Source: CAZUXY01 sp964624235
GTDB taxonomy: Bacteria > Spirochaetota > UBA4802 > UBA5368
DNA length: 14,229 nucleotides
Assembly (NCBI GenBank): GCA_964624235.1
Contig: CAZUXY010000083.1
Coordinates: 1-14,229 of the forward strand
Direction of reading: 5' to 3'
Shown: piece after piece, positions 7,712 to 14,229 of the stretch
How positions within the stretch are numbered: the stretch's first letter is position 1
How the letters are laid out: each line of letters opens with the position of its first letter
Position numbers and translations under genes: made by a program
The notes under the pieces: generated by a model
Seen by the model: the letters and a program-made list of their open reading frames with translations, nothing else
What the model was told of the DNA's origin: nothing
Databases searched by the model: none

Positions 7712-7802
7712 GCTTGAGCACAGGACTCTCCTGCAGTATGGTGCAAAAAACATCATTGACTTCAGTTTTAACGGCGTATTGTGATCTGAACCGGGAGCGT
7801 TT

Positions 7803-8720
7803 ATGAGCGGTATAATGATGAGCACAAAAGAGGTTGCGCATTACCTAGGTATTCATGAAAAGCAGGTATACGCGCTTATTAAAGAAAGAAAAATTCCATG
7901 TACGCGTGTGACGGGGAAATGGATCTTCCCAAAAGATCTGATTGATGAATGGATCCACACAACCTCGATGGTACAGGGGGGTAGCCTTTTAAAAACTCCT
8001 CACAGGCGCGAGAATCTGATACTGGCGTCGGGCAGCAATGATCCGATTCTTGATATTTTATTGAATGACATGAAGGCGGCACAACCCGAACTCTATATAT
8101 TCAGTTGTTCAACCGGAAGCATGGAAGGACTGCGCCTGCTCAGTGAGGGGAAATCACACATCGCATGGTGCCATCTTCTGGACCCCGAGTCAGGCGGATA
8201 TAATATTCCATTTGTTTCAAGTTGTCTAGGCGGGCAGCAGACCGCGATTGTACATCTGTTTTACCGGCAGATCGGATTTGTTTCCAGACCAGATTCACGT
8301 TTTGCAGTGACGAAGTTTACCGAATTGTCGGATTCGGGATTGAGTTTCATAAACCGCCAGAAAGGTTCAGGGACCAGGGTGCTGCTCGATTATCATCTGA
8401 AAAATAATAATGTTAACCCTGATGATGTATGCGGATACGATAAAGAAGTATACACGCACTTTGAAGTGGGATTGAGTATTCTGTCAGGAGAAGCCGATGT
8501 CGGCATTGCCACCGTTGCGGTCGCGAATTTACTTGGATTGAGGTTTTCCCAAATAGTTAATGAGACATTCGACATGGTATTGCATCAGGAGACGTTTTTC
8601 AGCAGGGCGGTGCAGGTTTTTATCGAGACACTGAAATCCGAAAGATTCAGGGAGAAAGTCAAACCCCTGGGACACTATGATTTCAGGGAATCGGGTAAAA
8701 TAATATACTCTTCCGAATAA
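7803..8720 (+). CDS. One-component regulator: excisionase-type HTH plus PBP-like domain
   Basis: A 305-residue cytoplasmic protein in two parts. Residues 6-51 form an excisionase/MerR-like winged HTH (STKEVAHYLGIHEKQVYALI, then a short wing ending in GKWIFPKDLIDEWI). Residues 72-290 match the PBP-like domain found fused to HTH domains and to MoeA-type molybdopterin proteins: ASGSNDPILDILL, GSMEGLRLL (105-113), AWCHLLDPESGGYN (121-134), NRQKGSGTRVLLD (184-196) and THFEVGLSILSGEADVG (218-234). In known relatives this domain senses a small ligand, often discussed as molybdate or tungstate, and changes DNA binding. No molybdate or tungstate transporter is in the window; the next genes encode ExbB/ExbD/TonB. 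GGGAG about five bases before ATG 7803 supports that start over the ATGs at 7815 and 7818. Domain call is firm; the ligand is inferred. Confidence 0.85.
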   Translation: MSGIMMSTKEVAHYLGIHEKQVYALIKERKIPCTRVTGKWIFPKDLIDEWIHTTSMVQGGSLLKTPHRRENLILASGSNDPILDILLNDMKAAQPELYIFSCSTGSMEGLRLLSEGKSHIAWCHLLDPESGGYNIPFVSSCLGGQQTAIVHLFYRQIGFVSRPDSRFAVTKFTELSDSGLSFINRQKGSGTRVLLDYHLKNNNVNPDDVCGYDKEVYTHFEVGLSILSGEADVGIATVAVANLLGLRFSQIVNETFDMVLHQETFFSRAVQVFIETLKSERFREKVKPLGHYDFRESGKIIYSSE

Positions 8721-8780
8721 TCGACAAATTGGGGTTTGAAAAATCACATTAAGTAATTTTGTAATGGCATAGTTATCGAT

Positions 8781-8802
8781 AAGGATTTCATGAATTATCC
8801 TT
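8781..8802. repeat. Inverted repeat AAGGAT / ATCCTT
   Basis: AAGGAT (8781-8786) and ATCCTT (8797-8802) form perfect 6-bp arms around ten bases that themselves include the palindrome TTCATGAA. It lies 61 nt after the regulator gene. There is no U tract, so a terminator is unlikely; an operator site is possible. Confidence 0.35.
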
Positions 8803-8818
8803 GATATGTGCCCACAAT

Positions 8819-8850
8819 GGAACATCCGTAATATAATATTTAGATGTTCC
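8819..8850. promoter_or_regulatory. Putative operator-promoter: perfect inverted repeat around TATAAT
   Basis: GGAACATC (8819-8826) is exactly mirrored by GATGTTCC (8843-8850). The 16-nt spacer contains a perfect TATAAT at 8832-8837. No clear -35 is found upstream of it. It lies 54 nt before exbB and 98 nt after the regulator gene. A dimeric DNA-binding protein on both arms would cover the -10 and block transcription of the ExbB/ExbD/TonB genes. Alternatively the RNA could fold as a hairpin, but no U tract follows. Confidence 0.5.
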
Positions 8851-8904
8851 CTTATAAATTCGTTATAGTGAAATTATATTCCATGTGGTCAAGGGTTCTG
8901 TGCG

Positions 8905-9720
8905 ATGAAAAATAAGTGTTTCATTTCGTTTTTGATTGTTGCATGTATATGTTTATGTATTTTTCATAATCTCTTTTTCGTTATCACTTCTGACAGTGGT
9001 ATGTATTTATATGGTAAAACTCCCGAAAGCACCATCAGCAATAACGTGGAAAATGTTGACAATGAAAAACCGAATGCACTTCAGAAAGGGGTAATGAGTG
9101 AAAGAGTAACACTTTTCAACTGGTTTACGCGAGGGGGTGTTTTCATGTGGCCTCTGCTGATACTCGCCGCCGTGGGGATGGGATTTGTTATAGAGAGATT
9201 CATCTTCTTTAAAAAAGCGGATTTAAACCCGAGGGAATTCATCGAGGAGCTGGAGTCGCACATAGAAAAGGGCAATCTCGATGAGGTTGAAAAACTGTGC
9301 CGGCGGAAAGATCTTATCTTTGCGCGTATCATTCTAAAAGGGATGCAATTAAGAAGTCTCGGATTTGATCATGTGGAAAAAGCTATTGCCACCGCGGGTT
9401 CAATCGAGGTTACGACACTCGAGAAGGGGCTCAGTATTCTCTCGTCCATAGGCAATATTGCGCCTCTGCTTGGGTTTTTAGGGACGGTGTCTGGTATGAT
9501 AGCCGCGTTTCAGAGCATAGCCGAGGTCGATCAGGTAAGCGCCCGGCTGGTGGCAGGCGGGATTTACGAAGCCCTGATAACCACTGAAACTGGATTGATA
9601 ATCGCCATACCGGTACTGGGTTTTTACAATTATTTCGTTCACAGGATTGAGTCTTTCATTTCAGATGTAGAAAGGATTGCTTCCGACATCCTTGAAAAAC
9701 TGCTTATAAACAATGCTTAA
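8905..9720 (+). CDS. exbB: MotA/TolQ/ExbB proton-channel protein with N-terminal extension
   Basis: A 271-residue inner-membrane protein of the MotA/TolQ/ExbB family. Membrane segments are at about 81-101, 180-204 and 227-247. The conserved core reads APLLGFLGTVSGMIAAF (186-202) and AGGIYEALITTETGLIIAIP (217-236), where T194 and the second TETG region line the proton path in known family members. It would form a pentameric stator with the ExbD products that energises TonB. Residues 1-80 are an extension: a hydrophobic helix (about 6-27) then a polar stretch, perhaps a signal sequence with a periplasmic N-terminal region, as in some longer ExbB proteins. AAGGG (8891-8895) nine bases upstream supports ATG 8905. 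A shorter 208-residue product could start at ATG 9094, which has AAGGG only three bases upstream. The exbB symbol rests on the downstream exbD-tonB context rather than tolR-tolA-tolB. Confidence 0.9.
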   Translation: MKNKCFISFLIVACICLCIFHNLFFVITSDSGMYLYGKTPESTISNNVENVDNEKPNALQKGVMSERVTLFNWFTRGGVFMWPLLILAAVGMGFVIERFIFFKKADLNPREFIEELESHIEKGNLDEVEKLCRRKDLIFARIILKGMQLRSLGFDHVEKAIATAGSIEVTTLEKGLSILSSIGNIAPLLGFLGTVSGMIAAFQSIAEVDQVSARLVAGGIYEALITTETGLIIAIPVLGFYNYFVHRIESFISDVERIASDILEKLLINNA

Positions 9721-10114
9721 TATTAGAAGAACAGCCCGTTCAACCTCAGAGATAACCATAGCCTCGTTATCTGATATAGCTTTCCTGCTGATTATATTCT
9801 TCCTTGTCACAACGGTTTATATAATCAAGGAAGGCATTCATCTGGTATTGCCGGATAAATTGAAATCTCCGCAAATAGTTTCGGCGTCCGAAGTGATAAC
9901 GGTGTCAATCGACAGAAACGCGAACATTGTGGTGGGAAACGCACGTATAAGCATCAGCGATGCTGAAGAATTATTTGCAAGGGAATTTAAAAATAATAAT
10001 GGTTTATATGTACTGCTCAGAATTTCAGGAGATCTCACCTATGAAAATGCGATTGAATTGATTGATATAATTAAAAAAGTCGGTATAAAGAAATTATCAA
10101 TTCGAATGTTATAA
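9713..10114 (+). CDS. exbD: ExbD/TolR family protein (first copy)
   Basis: A 133-residue single-pass inner-membrane protein. A short basic cytoplasmic N-terminus is followed by the membrane helix SLSDIAFLLIIFFLVTTVYI (about 19-38). D21 is the protonatable aspartate essential in ExbD/TolR. The periplasmic domain (about 45-133) has the usual pattern of a conserved IHLVLPDK segment, a beta strand with VSIDRNANIVV, and a final IKKVGIKKLSI strand. Its ATG lies inside the end of exbB (8-nt overlap), which suggests translational coupling. The weak ribosome-binding site fits this. It is paired with a second exbD-type gene 23 nt downstream. Confidence 0.92.
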   Translation: MLNIRRTARSTSEITIASLSDIAFLLIIFFLVTTVYIIKEGIHLVLPDKLKSPQIVSASEVITVSIDRNANIVVGNARISISDAEELFAREFKNNNGLYVLLRISGDLTYENAIELIDIIKKVGIKKLSIRML

Positions 10115-10137
10115 AATTGTTTTGTGTTTAGTTAGAA

Positions 10138-10551
10138 ATGATTATTGAAAGAAAAAAAAGATCCAGGTCCATGATACCCCTTCCTTCAATGGCGGATATC
10201 GCTTTTATACTATTGATTTTTTTCTTATTGACCAGCGCAATCGACATTGAAAAGGATATTCGACTCGAGCTTCCCGAAACAACTGTTTCCCAGAGTGAAT
10301 CCAAAAAGTATTTTATGGTCTGGATTGACGGCATCGGGAGAATTATCGTGAAGGGCGAGGAGGGCGACAATGAAAAACTTTATACCTTCGCGAAATACCG
10401 TTCAATCGACAATCCTGACGTTAAAGCCCTGATAGGAGCCGATCGCAAAGTCCCTTACAGGGTGATTAACGGAGTAATGGAGATTCTTCGTAATGCGGGT
10501 GTCCACAATATAGTGCTTATCAGCAAAAAAAAATCATCTGATATCAGATAA
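10138..10551 (+). CDS. exbD: ExbD/TolR family protein (second copy)
   Basis: A 137-residue ExbD-type protein with a basic N-terminus (IIERKKRSRS) and a membrane helix MADIAFILLIFFLLTSAI (about 18-35) carrying the key aspartate D20. The periplasmic domain includes IRLELPET, a beta strand FMVWIDGIGRIIVKG, and the ending LRNAGVHNIVLISKK. Similarity to the first copy is clear in the helix but low in the periplasmic part, so the two probably play different roles in one ExbD dimer or serve different partners. Paired exbD genes before tonB are common outside Proteobacteria. The spacing of 23 nt to the preceding gene and 4 nt to the next supports a single operon. Confidence 0.92.
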   Translation: MIIERKKRSRSMIPLPSMADIAFILLIFFLLTSAIDIEKDIRLELPETTVSQSESKKYFMVWIDGIGRIIVKGEEGDNEKLYTFAKYRSIDNPDVKALIGADRKVPYRVINGVMEILRNAGVHNIVLISKKKSSDIR

Positions 10552-10555
10552 CGGT

Positions 10556-11128
10556 GTGGTGCTGCAGATTATTATCAGATATATATACCTGCGTCCGCCG
10601 CTGATGTGGTCTGCGGTCTCATTCATGCTATTATTGACACTGATTTTATGTGTCCGATGGAATCCGGTCGAAGATTACAAAATGTATGATTCACTGGATA
10701 CCTTTACCGTAGTCGAGTTGAGATTGCCCGATATGCAGACGCAACCGGATATAGATGTGTCGCCGACAAAACCGACTGAGGAAGCTCATATTGAAAAGGA
10801 AAAACCACTTTCATTCGGATCATCAGACGGTGAATACAACGATCTGACAGAGGGTGCGATACCGCCACGAGCTGTTTTCAGCAGATTACCGGTGTATCCG
10901 GATTCGATGAGAAAGGCCGGTATCGAAGGGATCGTGGTAATCGAACTGGGTATCGATGAAGCGGGTAATGTTACCTATGGACGGATAATTCAATCACTGG
11001 GAAAAGTATTTGATGCGGCAGTGATATCATGGGCAGGTAAAATCAGATTTGCTCCTGCGCGTGATCCCGATAAAAGGCCCATTCGATGCAGAATACACGT
11101 TCCTATCAGATTTAGACTTGAAAACTGA
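10556..11128 (+). CDS. tonB: TonB-type energy transducer
   Basis: A 190-residue protein with a cytoplasmic stub, one membrane helix (about 16-34, MWSAVSFMLLLTLIL), a short periplasmic linker (about 55-110) and a C-terminal TonB domain (about 112-188). The latter shows YPDSMRKAGIEGIVVIELGIDEAG, then an FDAAVISWAGKIRFAPA segment and a final IPIRF-like strand, all typical. The linker has only a few Pro/Lys/Glu pairs, far fewer than the long Pro-rich rod of E. coli TonB, so its reach across the periplasm would be shorter. Translation starts at GTG 10556, or the next GTG at 10559, just four bases past exbD. No strong ribosome-binding site is seen, so coupling to exbD is likely. No outer-membrane receptor is encoded in the window. 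It closes the exbB-exbD-exbD-tonB cluster; no terminator follows clearly. Confidence 0.9.
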   Translation: MVLQIIIRYIYLRPPLMWSAVSFMLLLTLILCVRWNPVEDYKMYDSLDTFTVVELRLPDMQTQPDIDVSPTKPTEEAHIEKEKPLSFGSSDGEYNDLTEGAIPPRAVFSRLPVYPDSMRKAGIEGIVVIELGIDEAGNVTYGRIIQSLGKVFDAAVISWAGKIRFAPARDPDKRPIRCRIHVPIRFRLEN

Positions 11129-11179
11129 ACGGTTTTAATAACATACAGGTAGAATCGAAATATAACAATGAGTATTCTT

Positions 11180-11209
11180 TTGAAACCTTAAGTATTCGCG
11201 GCGGATATT
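11180..11209 (+). promoter_or_regulatory. Possible ligA promoter
   Basis: TTGAAA (11180-11185) is followed after 18 bp by GATATT (11204-11209), about 46 nt before the ligA start. The -35 is good (5 of 6) and the -10 is fair (4 of 6). It lies in the 127-nt gap after tonB, where no terminator is evident, so read-through from the tonB operon is also possible. Confidence 0.3.
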
Positions 11210-11255
11210 AACACACCGAAAAGAAACCATCCACAGCTAATACGGAAACCATATT

Positions 11256-13271
11256 ATGAAAAAAGAAAAAATCGCGATTCTCAAACGGTACGAGGACCTG
11301 GTCGATCTGATAAACAGGTATAATTATCACTATTATGAGCTTGATCAACCGCTGGTCGATGACGCGCGCTACGACGAGATGCTGAATGAATTGAAGTCTA
11401 TTGAGAATTCAATACCTGGAATTATAAGGGAAAATTCACCCACACAAAAGGTGGGGGGGAAAGCCGCCAAAGTTTTTTCCGAGGTACGGCACACCCCACC
11501 CATGCTCAGTCTCGGCAATATTTTTTCTGAAAATGATTTGCTGGATTTTGATCAACGGTGCCGTAAAAATAGCGGAACAGATGAAGACATCATATATTCA
11601 ATGGAACTCAAGTTCGATGGTCTCGCCGTTGAAATTACCTATGAAAATGGAAGATACATAATTGGTTCCACCAGAGGTAATGGAGAGATGGGGGAGGACG
11701 TTACGGCAAACTTGTCTACCGTTAACAACCTGCCGCTGCTCCTTGAAGGCGAAATGATTCCTGAATTGCTGCAGGTCAGGGGTGAAGTTTATATGAAGCA
11801 TGGTGAATTTGACAGACTGAACAGGGAAAGGGAATTAAAAGGGGAGGAACCTTTCGCGAATCCCCGAAATGCCGCGGCCGGATCGCTGCGGCAACTGGAT
11901 CCCCGTATAACCGCGGAGCGAGTGCTGGACCTGGTTCTTTACGGTACAGGCACGGTAAGCGGTGAAATTTCCATAAAAGACCAGCAGGGACTGCATGACT
12001 TTTTTTCGTACGCCGGCCTCCCGGTTTCAAGCTTTGTTGAGTTTGGAAACATTGAAAAGATAAAACAATACTACCTGCACTGGATCGAAAACCGTCATAC
12101 ACTGGATTTTGACATCGACGGGATCGTAGTAAAGATCAATGATTATGAACAGAGAAAGAGACTGGGTGTGACCAGCAAGGCTCCCCGGTGGGCTACGGCG
12201 TGGAAATTTCCGGCACGAGAAGCGATTACCGTACTGGATTCTGTGGATTTTCAGGTGGGCAGAACCGGTGTGGTGACGCCGGTAGCGAACCTGCACCCGA
12301 TCAATATCGGAGGTGTAGTGGTGAAGAGAGCCACACTTCATAATTTTTCCGAAATAGACAGGTTGAACCTTAGAATAGGTGATACGGTTAAAGTAATCAG
12401 GGCCGGTGATGTAATACCGAAAGTAGTCGAAGTGATACTGGATAAAAGAACAGAGGGATCTGGTGAAATTACAAAACCACAACAGTGCCCGGTGTGCGGC
12501 TATACATTATCCATGGAAGAGATTTATATTCGTTGCGTGAATCCGGACTGCGAGGCAAAAAGAATTGAAAATCTGAGGTTTTTCGTTTCTAAGGACGCCA
12601 TGGACATAGAATTCTTCGGACCTGAACTGATAAACCGGCTTTATGCCCAGAATATAATCAAAGATGCAGCCGGGATTTACACTCTGAAAGTAGAGGACCT
12701 GTTGAAGGTTGAAAGGATGGGGGAAAAATCAGCGCAGAGAATCATCGATTCGATAAACACCAGAAGACGTATTTCAATGTCACACTTTCTCCGGAGCATG
12801 GGCATACGAAATGTGGGAGAACATATTGCCAGGGTTCTCGCAATGAACATAAATTCAATTGAAAACCTCTATCGGATGACCCGTGAGGAACTGCAGCAGA
12901 TCAACGAGATAGGCCCCGGGATTGCTGATTCCGTTTTCGAATTCTTTAACAATAATGAAAACAGACAGCTTATTAAACGCATGCTGGACTCAGGTCTTGT
13001 AATACTGAAAGAAAACATACCCGATCGAAACGATGATAATCCGCTAAAGGATAAAACCTTTGTCGTAACAGGGACTCTTGATAAATACAGCCGAAAGGAA
13101 ATTGAGGAATTGATAGAAAAAAACGGCGGGAAAGCGACAGGTACGGTAAGCAGAAAAACAGACTACCTTCTGGCGGGAAAATCCCCAGGTTCAAAATTTC
13201 AAAAAGCCAGAGAACTGGGTGTTAATGTTATCAGTGAGGATGATTTTATCAAGTTGATACAAAAGTTATGA
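11256..13271 (+). CDS. ligA: NAD+-dependent DNA ligase
   Basis: A 671-residue full-length LigA that seals nicks in DNA during replication and repair using NAD+. The Ia domain has the YHYYELDQPLVDDARYDE motif (24-41) that binds NMN. The adenylation domain has the catalytic lysine K119 in MELKFDGLA, followed by TRGNGEMGEDVT (139-150), DIDGIVVKIN (286-295) and WATAWKFPA (312-320). The OB fold is at about 330-405. A zinc finger uses C411, C414, C427 and C432. Helix-hairpin-helix repeats span about 450-580, with GMG-like turns at ERMGEKSAQRI and NEIGPGIADSV. A BRCT domain (about 596-671) ends the protein. Every domain is present and no key residue is missing. The ATG has GGAA eight bases upstream (11244-11247). 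The stop codon overlaps the lnt start. Confidence 0.98.
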   Translation: MKKEKIAILKRYEDLVDLINRYNYHYYELDQPLVDDARYDEMLNELKSIENSIPGIIRENSPTQKVGGKAAKVFSEVRHTPPMLSLGNIFSENDLLDFDQRCRKNSGTDEDIIYSMELKFDGLAVEITYENGRYIIGSTRGNGEMGEDVTANLSTVNNLPLLLEGEMIPELLQVRGEVYMKHGEFDRLNRERELKGEEPFANPRNAAAGSLRQLDPRITAERVLDLVLYGTGTVSGEISIKDQQGLHDFFSYAGLPVSSFVEFGNIEKIKQYYLHWIENRHTLDFDIDGIVVKINDYEQRKRLGVTSKAPRWATAWKFPAREAITVLDSVDFQVGRTGVVTPVANLHPINIGGVVVKRATLHNFSEIDRLNLRIGDTVKVIRAGDVIPKVVEVILDKRTEGSGEITKPQQCPVCGYTLSMEEIYIRCVNPDCEAKRIENLRFFVSKDAMDIEFFGPELINRLYAQNIIKDAAGIYTLKVEDLLKVERMGEKSAQRIIDSINTRRRISMSHFLRSMGIRNVGEHIARVLAMNINSIENLYRMTREELQQINEIGPGIADSVFEFFNNNENRQLIKRMLDSGLVILKENIPDRNDDNPLKDKTFVVTGTLDKYSRKEIEELIEKNGGKATGTVSRKTDYLLAGKSPGSKFQKARELGVNVISEDDFIKLIQKL

Positions 13272-14229
13272 TAATGCCTGTTCTATCCTCGATACGCACT
13301 ACAATTTCCAAGCATTATTACTTCCTAACGGGAATACTGATGTTTTTTACTTTTCCGAGTTATGATGTATGGTTCTTGAAACTGTTCCCGTTTTTCGCAT
13401 GGTTTTCACTCGTTCCACTCATGGTACATGTACGGGACAAAAAACCGGCTGAAGTATACCGTTCATCGTTTTTTACCGGCATGGTGGGGGTTTTCCTTGT
13501 ATATCATTGGATCGGCGATTTCGGCTTCAGGGTTCCGGGTGGTGAAATAATTATACTGGTTTTTGTTATTCCCAGCCTGTCCGTTATTTTTGCCGGAAAG
13601 ATTTTCCTGGCGGAAATCCTGTCCAGAAAATTTGAAATTTTCCGCATTCTTATATATCCTGCCGTATGGCTGATCATAGACGGCATTCAGTCCATAGGCT
13701 TCCTCGCTTTCCCGTGGACCTACTGGGCATATTCGCAGTATACATTCACCCCATTTATCCAGGTTTCCGCGATAACGGGGGTTTTCGGAGTCTCCTTCAT
13801 TCTTATTTTCGCCAACGCGGTGTGGGCAGATGCGTATTTTAAGAAAAGAAAATTGTCACAGCCCCATTCATTCAGACTTTATGCCGGGGTTATTGCCGTT
13901 ATTATTGTTTTTATTGCATCATTCATTTATGGAATAATCCGTTTGAACACGGTAACTCATGGTGTTCCCAGGATACTGAAGACAGCAACGGTACAATCCT
14001 GCATAGATCCATGGGAGGACTGGGGCAACAACCGTTTTAAATATCTCGAAGAACTGAAAGAACTGTCACGAAAGGCCCTCACCATGGGACCTGATTTCAT
14101 AATATGGTCGGAATCGGCCACCCTCGAACTCATCTCATTCGATTACAGCAGGAACAATCTTAACGGGTTCGAACAGGAGGTGCTCGATTTTGTAAAGGAA
14201 AACAGCATTCCACTACTTACCGGGGAAGT
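13268..14229 (+). CDS. lnt: Apolipoprotein N-acyltransferase (3' end missing)
   Basis: The frame is open from ATG 13268 to the window edge (320 codons), so about the first 60 percent of a typical ~510-residue Lnt is present. Lnt adds the third acyl chain to the N-terminal cysteine of lipoproteins at the outer face of the inner membrane. Several membrane helices fill about residues 15-225, with FTFPSYDVWFL in the first and FPWTYWAYSQY near 148-158, both typical. The nitrilase-like domain starts near 238. WSESA at 280-284 matches the WPETA motif and places the catalytic glutamate at E282. The catalytic lysine and cysteine would lie beyond the window. The ATG overlaps the ligA stop (ATGA), and an ATG six bases later could also serve. 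The ribosome-binding site is weak, so translation is probably coupled to ligA. Confidence 0.93.
   Translation, partial: MIMPVLSSIRTTISKHYYFLTGILMFFTFPSYDVWFLKLFPFFAWFSLVPLMVHVRDKKPAEVYRSSFFTGMVGVFLVYHWIGDFGFRVPGGEIIILVFVIPSLSVIFAGKIFLAEILSRKFEIFRILIYPAVWLIIDGIQSIGFLAFPWTYWAYSQYTFTPFIQVSAITGVFGVSFILIFANAVWADAYFKKRKLSQPHSFRLYAGVIAVIIVFIASFIYGIIRLNTVTHGVPRILKTATVQSCIDPWEDWGNNRFKYLEELKELSRKALTMGPDFIIWSESATLELISFDYSRNNLNGFEQEVLDFVKENSIPLLTGE

Larger units (their letters stand above)
7493..7802. other. Intergenic region between LACTB2-like gene and regulator
   Basis: This 310-nt gap has no ORF I would defend. The first 120 bases show nothing. A terminator-like hairpin lies at 7618-7649. A TATAAT at 7706-7711 is a possible -10 for the regulator, and GGGAG at about 7794-7798 is its ribosome-binding site. 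The sequence before the TATAAT (7688-7707) partly repeats the hairpin sequence. Confidence 0.6.

Noticed and set aside
8781..8802. AAGGAT/ATCCTT hairpin as terminator of the regulator gene
   Set aside because: There is no U tract after either arm, so it is listed only as an inverted repeat.
8529..8825. Minus-strand open frame after the regulator
   Set aside because: It is mostly antisense to the regulator gene and has no family signature.
1367..11218. 13-nt repeat TATTAACACACCG at 1367-1379 and 11206-11218
   Set aside because: About one such match is expected by chance in a window of this length, and the surrounding sequences are unrelated.
1..14229. CRISPR arrays, tRNA/rRNA genes, insertion sequences, phage or plasmid genes
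   Set aside because: No spaced direct repeats, no recognisable RNA genes by eye, and no transposase, integrase or replication-initiator motifs were seen on either strand.

Overview
The window looks like a piece of chromosome from a diderm (Gram-negative-type) bacterium. It encodes a TonB/ExbB/ExbD energy-transducing complex, which implies an outer membrane, and an apolipoprotein N-acyltransferase (Lnt). The NAD+-dependent ligase LigA confirms a bacterium. The gene set gives no firm phylum. A spirochaete or another non-proteobacterial diderm would fit, but that is a guess. All genes except one read on the + strand. I see no rRNA, tRNA, CRISPR array, transposase or phage gene, and no sign of recent transfer.

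Layout. (1) Positions 1-1308: the 3' part of a CHAD-domain protein whose 5' end lies outside the window. (2) Positions 1531-1798, minus strand: a compact one-gene unit for an FmdB-type zinc-ribbon protein, with a clear promoter, Shine-Dalgarno site and intrinsic terminator. (3) Positions 2066-6348: serC and a short serA (two steps of phosphorylated serine synthesis), then a nitronate monooxygenase/FabK-like flavoprotein and a metallo-beta-lactamase (MBL) fold hydrolase. All are co-oriented and could form one transcript. (4) Positions 6587-7492: a second, LACTB2-like MBL hydrolase behind a 238-nt gap that carries an inverted repeat. An AT-rich terminator-like hairpin follows it. (5) Positions 7803-8720: a one-component regulator joining an excisionase-type HTH to a periplasmic-binding-protein-like ligand domain. 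(6) Positions 8905-11128: exbB, exbD, exbD and tonB in tight succession. (7) Positions 11256-14229: ligA overlapping lnt by four bases; lnt runs off the right edge.

How the genes work together. SerC and SerA catalyse adjacent steps from 3-phosphoglycerate to phosphoserine; no SerB phosphatase is in the window. ExbB, the two ExbD subunits and TonB would form one inner-membrane motor that uses the proton-motive force to open outer-membrane receptors, but no receptor is encoded here. The regulator just upstream has the PBP-like domain seen in proteins linked to molybdate/tungstate and Mo-cofactor functions. The gap between it and exbB holds a perfect 8+8 bp inverted repeat centred on a TATAAT. 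The most testable idea in the window is therefore that a small ligand, possibly an oxyanion, controls this TonB system through that site. Otherwise the genes belong to well-known families, and I do not see a clearly new multi-gene system.
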